Shown: one piece after another, positions 1-7,900 of the stretch
Position numbering within the stretch: position 1 is the first letter of the stretch
How the letters are laid out: each line of letters opens with the position of its first letter
Assembly: GCA_965662575.1 (NCBI GenBank)
Contig: CBFIHN010000005.1
Location: 1 to 56,736 of the forward strand
Reading direction: 5' to 3'
Length of the DNA stretch: 56,736 bases
Source: CBFIHN01 sp965662575
Lineage (GTDB): Bacteria > Pseudomonadota > Gammaproteobacteria > Francisellales > CACEW01
Program-made: the position numbers and the translations under genes
The notes under the pieces: generated by a model
What the model was told of the DNA's origin: nothing
Seen by the model: the letters and a program-made list of their open reading frames with translations, nothing else
Databases searched by the model: none

Positions 1-785
1 TCCTGCCATTGCAAACCTTCGAGCTCAGAACGCCTCAAACCGGTTAAGATGGCAATCATGAAGAAATCACGGTAAGTAGATCCATTACTTGAGTATGTGT
101 TTTGTCTAAGTTGTTCTAGGGCATCATGCCAGGGCTTTAGCTCATGCGGCTTGATAACAGTCTGACGACGCTCTATTTTATACCAGCCTCTATTATGGCT
201 TATCTTGCTTACTGGGTTGATAGTGAATATTGGCTTGCCATCGGAGTCTTCGTAGTTGCCTATCGCATAGTTAAAAATGGCACGCAAAACGCGCATTGCT
301 AAATTCGCTCGTGCTTCACTACGTAGCTTCCCATGATGCTCATGACGGGCAACAACCATTTCCTTGGTAATTTTAATTAGCGGTTTTTCTAGCCAGTCAC
401 TAATAGCTTCACCTAGTGCCTTTTGATAGTCCTTAACGGTATTTTCTTTTAGATTTCGTCTAGCCTTAATATAGTCATTGAATGCCTGCTGCAGTGTGAC
501 AACTTCAAGCTTTTCTCGTTTTCGCTCAGCAACTGGATTAATTCCCATAGCAATATCACCAAGTAATGCTTGCGCTTTTTTCTTAGCTTGCTCTGCAGTT
601 AACTCAGGATAAGCACCAAGAGTGATGCGTTTTACTTTGCCGTTGATTCGTTTTTCAATGATAAAAACACGCCGGCTAGTCGGGTATAGCTTCAGTCCAA
701 AGCCCTTTAGATCTTGATCGCGAAAGAAAATGGGTTTGCTTGCATCAGGTTTTAGTTTGTCAATTACTGACTTAGTTAATTTCAT
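1..785 (-). CDS. Tyrosine recombinase (P4-type phage/island integrase), 3' end cut by window edge
   Basis: The reverse strand reads open from an ATG at 785 to the window edge, about 261 residues, so the C-terminal part is missing. Residues 1-85 look like the DUF4102 arm-binding domain of P4-type integrases (start MKLTKSVIDKLKPD, then KGFGLKLYPTSRR and ITLGAYPELT). A core-binding region follows and the catalytic domain begins near residue 210; TGLRRSEL near residue 245 carries the first catalytic arginine. The His-x-x-Arg and Tyr parts lie outside the window. AAGGA sits about 7 nt before the ATG. This family integrates islands and prophages at tRNA 3' ends, and a tRNA 3' fragment lies 165 bp upstream. 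The gene reads into the element, which therefore extends leftward. Confidence 0.9.
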   Translation of the reverse strand, partial: MKLTKSVIDKLKPDASKPIFFRDQDLKGFGLKLYPTSRRVFIIEKRINGKVKRITLGAYPELTAEQAKKKAQALLGDIAMGINPVAERKREKLEVVTLQQAFNDYIKARRNLKENTVKDYQKALGEAISDWLEKPLIKITKEMVVARHEHHGKLRSEARANLAMRVLRAIFNYAIGNYEDSDGKPIFTINPVSKISHNRGWYKIERRQTVIKPHELKPWHDALEQLRQNTYSSNGSTYRDFFMIAILTGLRRSELEGLQWQ

Positions 786-949
786 TCCATCATCCTTAAT
801 AGAAAAAGTAGACACATGGTAGACACTTGATATACAAGTTAGTGCGATCCCATGCAGCAGCATAATGCTCATTTTAATTTATATCGCTTTGATTTTGCAA
901 GTAATTTGAAATGCAATGAAAAACAATAGGAAGGTAGCAAAAGCATTAG

Positions 950-1002
950 TTTTAGAACTGAAAATCCTCGTGTCGGTGGTTCGATTCCGCCCCGAGCCAC
1001 CA
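950..1002 (+). other. Displaced tRNA-Leu 3' end (attachment-site remnant of the integrated element)
   Basis: This stretch has a normal T arm (GGTGG, loop TTCGATT, CCGCC), an acceptor 3' strand CCGAGCC, discriminator A and an encoded CCA ending at 1002. It starts in a TTTAGAA anticodon loop (anticodon TAG, Leu). Upstream there is no matching 5' acceptor (GGCTCGG) and the anticodon stem does not pair, so it is not a complete tRNA. A 3' tRNA piece of this kind is what integrase-mediated insertion leaves at the far att site. The intact tRNA should lie at the other end of the element, left of the window. Confidence 0.72.
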
Positions 1003-1032
1003 TATCCAGTAAGGCTTTCAGCCGATATTTGA

Positions 1033-1269
1033 AATATCTATAATTTTAAGAAAAATCCTAGGTATCGGTTAAAGACAAAGACACTGGGAGTAGCGCGCCC
1101 CTCTTTATTGGCGGCCGCTGCAAGCAGGCATTTCTATGTGCAAGGTTTAGAGAATAAATGTGGTCTTTGCCTGCATTTGGTGACAGGCAAACCCTTTATT
1201 CATGGCGTGGCTCAGCAAGTAGAGTTAAAACAGTTACGTGCATTATGCTGTCTAATACACACTATTTGA
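1033..1269 (+). other. Open frame without start codon; possible gene remnant
   Basis: Between the tRNA fragment and the next gene, one plus-strand frame stays open for about 79 codons (stop before 1033, TGA at 1267-1269) with no ATG. The last 60 codons have protein-like composition, including the stretches RHFYVQGLENKCGLCLHL and KPFIHGVAQQVELK, and are richer in G+C than the surroundings. I do not recognise a family. It may be the 3' remnant of a gene destroyed by the island, or chance. The rest of 786-1251 holds only the att fragment. Confidence 0.2.
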
Positions 1270-1734
1270 TCCTGTTAAAAAAGTACCGTCCAATTGTCTC
1301 TTTTTACGAACTTTAGTCCAAGTCCACCAGGGTTCTCTTTCACCTGTTTGGGCTTCATGAATTGCTGCTGCAAACACATCCCAAACACAAGGATCATGTT
1401 TTTCTCCTGTAATTTCTTGAAGTTTTAGGTACAGCGTATCTGGATCTTGATTTGCTAATTCAGCAATAGATGAAATCCCAAGACATTGAAAATCATTCAA
1501 GGTAGCAGGGCCAACATTTCTAAGGTTTAGCAATTCACTCTTAGGCTTTTCCTTTATTTTTTGGAGTTCTCTGTGAGCCATGATAACCACCTCGTCTAGA
1601 GAATCACTTGAGAATGTCAGTCCAGGCAGCTTAGGATGATGCAATACGTAGTGCTGCTCCCCATCGTTTTTGTGAAAAACTTCCACAGTACAATTTGGCA
1701 TGGGTGGAAATTCAAGGATTTTAGATTTTTCCAT
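1252..1734 (-). CDS. HicB-like N-terminus fused to a Cdd1-type helix-hairpin-helix domain
   Basis: This 160-residue protein appears to have two parts. Residues 14-60 (YVLHHPKLPGLTFSSDSLDE, then a helix) resemble the small alpha/beta fold of HicB antitoxins, where a beta strand, a P-x-LPG turn and a 'sldEa' helix are usual. Residues 68-150 match the Cdd1 'pathogenicity locus' family (PF11731): LRNVGPATLNDFQCLGI is a helix-hairpin-helix with a GPAT turn, followed by PDTLYLKLQ, the DPCVWDVF block and a tryptophan-rich end (REPWWTWTKVRK). Cdd1 proteins are small and of unsettled function; the HhH suggests nucleic-acid binding. No HicA partner lies next to it. It sits just downstream of a ladder of 10-bp repeats and a small winged-helix gene on the same strand. 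The Cdd1 call is firm, the HicB call tentative. Confidence 0.7.
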   Translation of the reverse strand: MEKSKILEFPPMPNCTVEVFHKNDGEQHYVLHHPKLPGLTFSSDSLDEVVIMAHRELQKIKEKPKSELLNLRNVGPATLNDFQCLGISSIAELANQDPDTLYLKLQEITGEKHDPCVWDVFAAAIHEAQTGEREPWWTWTKVRKKRQLDGTFLTGSNSVY

Positions 1735-1755
1735 TACAGCAACCTGATATACCTA

Positions 1756-1805
1756 TTTTTGGCAGTAGTTGGCCGAGTTTGGCCGGATTTGACCGAAGAT
1801 GGCTG
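1756..1805. repeat. Five tandem 10-bp direct repeats (possible phased operator)
   Basis: On the plus strand the units are TTTTTGGCAG, TAGTTGGCCG, AGTTTGGCCG, GATTTGACCG and AAGATGGCTG, giving a consensus NNTTTGGCCG at exactly 10-bp spacing. They fill the gap between the winged-helix ORF (stop at 1810) and the HicB/Cdd1 gene (start at 1734). One helical turn per unit would put every core on the same face of the DNA, as in cooperative protein-binding arrays. The regulatory role is inferred. Confidence 0.6.
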
Positions 1806-1809
1806 AAGT

Positions 1810-2022
1810 TCATTTAGCAAACCGTTTCTTAGAATTTGTATGACCCTTAGTGTCAATAACACCAAGGGATTTTATCGTGTTAAGCTCTCTTCGCACAGTG
1901 CTTTCGGATACTGAAGATTTAAGCATTTCAGAGATTTCATTAGTAGAAAGGTCTTTTCCTATAATCGCAATAGCCGACAGAATCTCTTGCTGCCTAAAAT
2001 TTAAGCGTGGCGTATGCTCCAA
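1810..2022 (-). CDS. Small winged-helix DNA-binding protein, probably a fragment
   Basis: This 70-residue reading frame reads as one winged helix: RQQEILSAIAI (helix 1), TNEISEMLKSSVSESTVRRE (helix-turn-helix), LNTIKSLGVIDTKG (wing). Such a domain is found in DeoR-type repressors and at the ends of Fic or AlbA_2/Schlafen-type proteins. The only start is TTG at 2022, right after an in-frame stop, and it has no clear ribosome-binding site, so this may be the surviving piece of a longer gene. It lies on the same strand as, and just upstream of, the 10-bp repeats and the HicB/Cdd1 gene, so it could be a local regulator. That role is inference. Confidence 0.5.
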   Translation of the reverse strand: MEHTPRLNFRQQEILSAIAIIGKDLSTNEISEMLKSSVSESTVRRELNTIKSLGVIDTKGHTNSKKRFAK

Positions 2023-2118
2023 TCACTTTAATATTAACTATAGCATACACAAAATTAATCAAAATACGAAAGTTTCGAATGAGTATTTTAATAGCCCATT
2101 ATATCATTGTATGATGAT

Positions 2119-2146
2119 AAATTTTAAATTTTAAATTTTAAATTTT
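2119..2146. repeat. Four perfect 7-bp tandem repeats (AAATTTT)
   Basis: AAATTTT is repeated four times without interruption. It is A+T-only and lies in the 390-bp stretch without a gene between the winged-helix ORF and proB. It marks the edge of the accessory region and could be a bent or easily melted segment. Confidence 0.85.
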
Positions 2147-2150
2147 ATGA

Positions 2151-2191
2151 CTATCTTTGTCAGGACAGGGCTCAGATCCAGACAAAGGTAG
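2151..2191 (+). other. Hairpin in the proB upstream region
   Basis: CTATCTTTGTC (2151-2161) pairs with GACAAAGGTAG (2181-2191) over 11 bp with one G-T wobble and a 19-nt loop. No U-run follows, so it is not an intrinsic terminator. It may be part of the proBA leader or the end of the accessory segment. Nothing else recognisable lies between 2192 and proB. Confidence 0.45.
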
Positions 2192-2416
2192 CTGCTTTAT
2201 TCAATATATTAAAACTTAGCAACATATTGTGATATCACAGATTATACAGGTGAAATAGGTTTTAAACCTACAGTTGGGGGTTGTTGCTACTTAATACTTA
2301 AACTCTCTGTCTGTTAGAGTCTTTTCAGCGTGTGAGTTTTGGTTTTTTTAGTCCACTTTCTTTTACCACGGCGGTTGGGTAAAGTATTAGCGGTTAAGCA
2401 TCAGATAGGAACGCAC

Positions 2417-3529
2417 ATGGATTTGCCACAATTTGATTGTTTAATCATTAAAATTGGATCCAGTATGTTGCTCGAGGTGGATGGATGTATACGCAAAGAT
2501 TGGCTAGCAAGCATCGCTCAAGACATTAAATTTCTGCATGATCGAGGTAAGAAAGTTATCTTAGTTTGCTCAGGATCTGTAGCACTTGGTCGATCATACG
2601 TGCAAACAAAATCGTCGCTATCGCTAGCAGAAAAACAAGCAGCGGCATCGGTTGGGCAAATTCAATTAGCACATGCATATCAAACCGCTTTGGCAGAGCG
2701 CAGTATTGTTGCTGCCCAATTGTTGTTGAGTCTAGATGATAGTGAGGACCGTCGGCGTTATCTGAATACTAGTAACACATTATCTACCTTACTTGCCCAT
2801 GGCATTGTACCAATTATTAATGAAAATGATACGGTATCGACGATGGAACTACGTATTGGTGATAATGACCGTTTAGCTGCTCGTATTGCACAGATGGCGA
2901 GTGCGGATATCTTATTGTTTTTATCTGACATTGATGGGCTCTATAGCGCAGACCCTTATCAAGATAGTTCAGCACGGCATATTGCCAGAGTCGAACAAAT
3001 TGATACGTCAATTATGGCCTTGGCTCAGGATAGTCATAGCAAAACTGGCACTGGTGGCATGACAACTAAAATTATCGCCGCCCAAATTGCAGTAGACTCT
3101 GGCTGTCATTTGGTGATTAGTCAAGGCTATCAAAACCATCCTATTCAACGCTGGCTAGATAATGAGCGCTGCACTTGGTTTATAGCCAAGCATTCACCTC
3201 GCTCAGCACGTAAACATTGGTTAGCACATCAACTTCAGCCTAAAGGCCAAATAAAAGTTGATCATGGTGCTGAGCAAGCTTTGGCAAAGGGTAAAAGCTT
3301 GTTATCTGTTGGTATTACAGGCATTACGGGGAAATTTTCTAAAGGTGATGCAGTGACAATGACTAATGCAACTAACCAGAAAGTTGCTGTTGGTTTAACC
3401 AATTATAGTGATGCTGAGCTGATACAAATCCTCGGGCGACATAGCACGGAGATTGAACGAATTTTAGGTTATAGCCATGGCGATACCATTATTCACGGAG
3501 ATAATTTGGTTTTTGGGTGGACCTTATGA
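2417..3529 (+). CDS. proB: Glutamate 5-kinase
   Basis: This is the first enzyme of proline synthesis; it phosphorylates L-glutamate to gamma-glutamyl phosphate in the cytoplasm. The amino acid kinase domain shows the N-terminal KIGSS motif, SGSVALG, the NENDTVS block and GTGGMTTK. A PUA domain occupies roughly residues 270-371 (QIKVDHGAEQAL, SLLSVGITGI, GDAV). An upstream in-frame start exists at 2339, but the ATG at 2417 gives 371 residues, close to the family's 367-372, and has AGGA about 9 nt before it. It overlaps proA by 3 bp, so translation is probably coupled. PUA-type ProB is usually feedback-inhibited by proline. Confidence 0.96.
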   Translation: MDLPQFDCLIIKIGSSMLLEVDGCIRKDWLASIAQDIKFLHDRGKKVILVCSGSVALGRSYVQTKSSLSLAEKQAAASVGQIQLAHAYQTALAERSIVAAQLLLSLDDSEDRRRYLNTSNTLSTLLAHGIVPIINENDTVSTMELRIGDNDRLAARIAQMASADILLFLSDIDGLYSADPYQDSSARHIARVEQIDTSIMALAQDSHSKTGTGGMTTKIIAAQIAVDSGCHLVISQGYQNHPIQRWLDNERCTWFIAKHSPRSARKHWLAHQLQPKGQIKVDHGAEQALAKGKSLLSVGITGITGKFSKGDAVTMTNATNQKVAVGLTNYSDAELIQILGRHSTEIERILGYSHGDTIIHGDNLVFGWTL

Positions 3530-4770
3530 CAATCAAGCAACTTGCGAAAGCAGCACAATTAGCGCAAAAAATACTAGCAAATACTGAACCTGAAAGAATT
3601 AATCAGGCTTTACTGGTCATTGCAGATCAATTGGAGCAGCAACAAGTGCGTTTGCTCGTGGCAAATCAAATAGATATTGAGCGGGCACAAGCCAATCAGC
3701 TCAGTGAGGCAATGATTGATCGGTTGCGATTAACTTCTGAACGTATAGCGGCCATGGCGCAGGGTATACGAGACATTGCAAAGTTATCTAGCCCATTGCG
3801 CAAGGTGTTAGCCAATTGGCAGCGGCCTAATGGCTTACAAATTAGTCGCATCACTGTGCCCATCGGTGTGATTGCGGTAATTTATGAATCACGACCCAAT
3901 GTCACTGCCGATGCGGCAGCATTGTGTTTAAAGTCGGGCAATGCTGTCATTTTACGTGGCGGTTCAGATAGTTTTCACTCGTCAGTAGCTATTGCTGATT
4001 GCATTCAGTCTTCATTACAAGCTCTCAGGTTACCAGAGGCGGCGGTTCAAATGGTAGCAACTGCTGATCGCCAATCGGTAATGGCATTAATTCAGCTGAA
4101 CGAAGATATTGATGTGCTCATTCCCCGCGGTGGCAAAGGGTTGGTCTCGTTTTTAACTCAACATAGTAAAATCCCCATGCTTAAGCACCTCGATGGACTA
4201 TGCCATACGTATGTTCACCAGGAGGCAGACCAAAAAATGGCGGTGGACATTTGTTGTAATGCAAAAATGCGCAGGCCAGGAATTTGTGGCGCGACAGAAA
4301 CGATTTTGATTGACCAAACTATTGCCACAGAGTTTCTACCACCATTGGCAAATGCTTTGAATGGGCAAGGATGTGAATTAGTTGGTGATCAACAGGCCAA
4401 AGAATTATGTCGTTTAATACAACCTGCCCAAGAGCAAGACTGGGCGAGCGAATATTTAGCGGCAAAAGTTGCTATTGCTATTGTGAAAGATTTTAAGGCG
4501 GCAGTATCACATATCCAGCGGTACAGTTCGCAGCATACCGAGGCAATTATTAGTGAGAATCAAGTGGTGGCTGAGCAGTTTTTCCAACAAGTTGATAGTG
4601 CGATTGTCATGCACAACGCGTCAACACAATTTTCCGATGGTGGCGAATTTGGTATGGGTGCTGAGATTGGCATCGCGACTGGCAAACTCCATGCCCGCGG
4701 GCCTGTGGGAATTGAACAGCTCACAACTGTCCAGTACCAAGTTAAGGGTAATGGGCAGTTGAGGCCATAG
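3526..4770 (+). CDS. proA: Gamma-glutamyl phosphate reductase
   Basis: ProA reduces gamma-glutamyl phosphate with NADPH to glutamate semialdehyde, the second proline-synthesis step, and channels substrate from ProB. It is an aldehyde dehydrogenase-fold protein of 414 residues (E. coli 417). The catalytic cysteine is in RRPGICGATE near residue 255; the YESRPNVTADAAALCLKSGN and HLDGLCHTYV blocks are typical. A GTG at 3517 could also start the frame, but the ATG at 3526 overlaps the proB stop as ATGA and gives the usual N-terminus. The gene is followed directly by a transposon-like repeat. Confidence 0.96.
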   Translation: MTIKQLAKAAQLAQKILANTEPERINQALLVIADQLEQQQVRLLVANQIDIERAQANQLSEAMIDRLRLTSERIAAMAQGIRDIAKLSSPLRKVLANWQRPNGLQISRITVPIGVIAVIYESRPNVTADAAALCLKSGNAVILRGGSDSFHSSVAIADCIQSSLQALRLPEAAVQMVATADRQSVMALIQLNEDIDVLIPRGGKGLVSFLTQHSKIPMLKHLDGLCHTYVHQEADQKMAVDICCNAKMRRPGICGATETILIDQTIATEFLPPLANALNGQGCELVGDQQAKELCRLIQPAQEQDWASEYLAAKVAIAIVKDFKAAVSHIQRYSSQHTEAIISENQVVAEQFFQQVDSAIVMHNASTQFSDGGEFGMGAEIGIATGKLHARGPVGIEQLTTVQYQVKGNGQLRP

Positions 4771-4780
4771 AGACAAGATA

Positions 4781-4925
4781 ATGGGGCTGTTGCAAGCTGG
4801 TTTATAGCGAGCAACAGCTAGACGAAAAAAATTAAAAAAGCGGAGTTTATACCTAATAAATGAGCAGTTTTTCATTTTTTCCAACGGCGCTAGTGCCGCT
4901 AGAAACTGGTTTGCAACAGTCCCAT
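4781..4925 (+). mobile_element. 145-bp MITE-like inverted-repeat element, copy A
   Basis: The element starts ATGGGGCTGTTGCAAG and ends TTGCAACAGTCCCAT, so its ends form imperfect terminal inverted repeats of about 30 bp. The same sequence occurs inverted at 35558-35704 at roughly 90% identity by eye. It holds no gene. GG-CTGTTGCAA ends resemble IS6/IS26-family termini, suggesting mobilisation in trans by such a transposase; no clear target duplication is visible. It lies between proA and the giant gene and could fold as a terminator-like structure in RNA. Confidence 0.8.
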
Positions 4926-4966
4926 AATGACCTGGGCACACAAAAGTGCGCAAATGTCTTATAGAG

Positions 4967-7900
4967 TCAAGTAGCTAGGCTTCCAATTTGCTGCGGACAA
5001 GTAGGTTCAGCATCATCAGATGATTCATTAACGGTGGTTGTCGATTGACTCTGCCAGGAGGATATAGTTGTAGAGCTATAGAGGTTTGGTTCTTGTTTCC
5101 CGCCTGATGCTATGAATTCAACATTCCTTTTTATTCTGGTGTTTATGTTGTCGATATTGTCTTCGGATAGTTCAACGTCATCTAATAAAGCGGACAATTT
5201 TTCATCTAACTGGCCGCCATAGAGTTTTCGCAGAGATTCCTTTAAATTTGACTGATTAATCTTCTTGTCGTCCTTGAGATAAAAATAGACTATGACGGCT
5301 GGTGGTAATGTATCAATCCACTGATGATAGTAGTGGTAAAAGTTTTTTCGCTCTTTTGAGTTAACATGTCTAGAGGCAACATCTAAAATAGCTTTATGTT
5401 GAGCCTCGGGTTTATCAGCAATTAAACTTCCATTGTTGATACTTTCTTCTAGTGCGGTGATCTCTGCCAATACTGTATCTAATGCCCCTGAGTTGTTTGA
5501 TTTGTTTACTGAATTGTCTAATTGTTGGTAGATAAGACACAATTGCTTAAATGTTCTATGATGCTCTGAGCGTCTTTGATTTCCCCGGTGCTTTAATTTT
5601 TCCTTGGCTGCATCGTTGAGATAGTTAACCCTATTCAGCTCAACTTTAAGACTTTTTTTTAGCCCATCGAGGCTTTTATTAGTCCCTAACTTCCCCAAAG
5701 TATCTGCGATATTCTCGTAATCTACTTGAATTTGGTCAATAAGAGCTTGGCTTAAATCATGACCTTGATCAATCATCAGCCAATGTTCACCATTACTGGC
5801 AATTAGCTGACAGTGTGTTTTGACCAACTCTTGTAAAATGAGTGCCCGTAAAACCACCGTCTGTCTAGGTGAGGCAATTGATGAATCAAACAAATTTTTT
5901 TGTTGAGAGATGTTCTCTATCCATTGTGTTTTGTCAGCATTCTCGTTGTAATTTTTATATATTTGGATGGCAATATTGTTCTCTGAATTGTTATATATAT
6001 CCTGTTTTTTCAACAGGAGCTCATAACTATTCTTGTCGACGTCAGCTTTGGTTGTAGCCTTGTCAGGTATAACATTACTCCGAGTGCCAAAAGCAGATTC
6101 CTCTGTCAAAAGCCTCAATAGTTTTTGGTTAAATATGTTCGTTGTTTTATTGATGTCCTTGAAGGTATTGTGCACCGTTTTTTTCTGCTGCTGCAGTTGA
6201 TGATGAATGCTCAGTTCTTCCAGTAGTTTCTCTGTTTGATCAAGTAAACCGTAAAAATTTTGATCTTGAGCTGAGTTATTGCAAAAAACCTTTTTTAAGT
6301 CGTCAATTGCCCAGGTTAAAGTATTAATTTTTTTTTCTATATTTTCAAGATCTTTATCACTCTTTAAAATATTAGCTAAATCTGTAATAAATTTAAATAA
6401 TGTCGCGGTTAAATTGATTTTGCCAATCATATCTGATTGGCGAGATGTAAAATCAAGCGCGTTTTTAAGCGTTTCAGCACTAATAGGATTGGTGATTCCT
6501 AACTTGCCGATGGCGGTTTCAAAATATTTATGCTGTTCAACCCATAACGGATCTTGGCCATTTTCATAGCTTGACCAAGAATAGGAGACCCCTTTGGCAG
6601 TCGTTTTTTTCTGATGTGATCCAAGACCTAGCCACTTTAATAAAGGTCTCAGCCAGCCCAATTGTTCATAGGCAACACAAGGGGCAAAATATGAATTTAA
6701 ACCTGTTTCATTCCATATGTTGGTGCCACTGATTTGCTTATAAAACGCACTGATAAAAGGTCGCTGATGACTATCGTACTTATGGAGGTTAAATACGGTT
6801 TTTTCTCCGATCTCCTGTGATTCAAGCTCAAGGCCCTTCATATGATAGGCAGAAATTCTATACCAAAAACGATGTGCACTAAAAGGCCTCCATTGCCATC
6901 GATTATGATCATCATTCAATTGAAGCCCTAACCCATTGTTACTATGAATAAATTGATTAATATGAGTATAGTGCGTATTGTTTTTTTTATAGTAATTACG
7001 CTTGTTTTTAATGCCATGGTAGACCTCTGCCAAGGTCTTAATCGTGGATGGCTGATCTGATTGATAAGGCTTTGCTTTTTGCTGCTTAATCTTCCTACGG
7101 TTAAGGTAATGGTTGAGTTCATCAGCAAGGCCTTGCCAAAAATAATAATTTTTTTCCTTATGGTTGCAAATTCTATTGTATGCATTTTTCAGATAATCTT
7201 TGAAGTCTTCATCATCTGGAAGAAGACCAGAAAAAATTTCATGATCAAGGTTCTGATTATTTTTTGCTTTTTGCTGCAGTTCAAATAAGCATGTTTGTAT
7301 TTTGATATCATGACGATTTAGTATCGCCTTAAGATGAAGCCAATCATCCTTAACTTCGTTCTTATTTTTTGAGGCTGCCCTATTTAAAATATCGTTAACT
7401 ATATTATCATCATTTGTTTGGTTTAGATCTAGATTGTTGAGGTTTATTTTTGTGATCGGGGTCTCGGCATCAGAATTTTTAATTGACCTATTGTTAAGCC
7501 TAGTGGAATTTTGAGATGGTGTGGAGTCTTTCTTCTGATTGTCGAGAATAGCGAGAATAGCTTGTAGTCGTTCTTTATGTTTATCATTGTCAACATAAGG
7601 TTTTGTTTTGGCAAGTAAAGAGTGGTTTGATTTGATTTCCTCCAGTGTACCTATCATTTCGTTAAAACTATTGTCAATAAGGTTATGGTCATTCGGAAAT
7701 TCAGAAGCAATTTTCATATAGCCTTGTATTTTCTGACGGCTAGATTCAATTTTTTTTAAATCACCTAATGCATGCTCATATATCTCAATGAACAGATCTT
7801 TTTTTTCCTGCATTTTTTTTTGGCCAATGTATGCGGAAAAATGTTTGAGCCAATCTAAGGTTGCAGCCAGGCGATGAAATGTTTGAGCATAGTCGATAAT

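Noticed and set aside
920..1002. A complete tRNA-Leu gene
   Set aside because: The T arm and acceptor 3' strand are good, but no 5' acceptor partner or D arm is present and the anticodon stem does not pair.
1850..2134. Plus-strand open frame of 94 codons opposite the winged-helix ORF
   Set aside because: It is antisense to the helix-turn-helix reading, ends in the AT repeat and lacks protein-like sequence.
4621..4953. Minus-strand open frame of 110 codons over the proA 3' end and the MITE
   Set aside because: It runs through a repeat element and antisense to a clear enzyme, with no family-like sequence.
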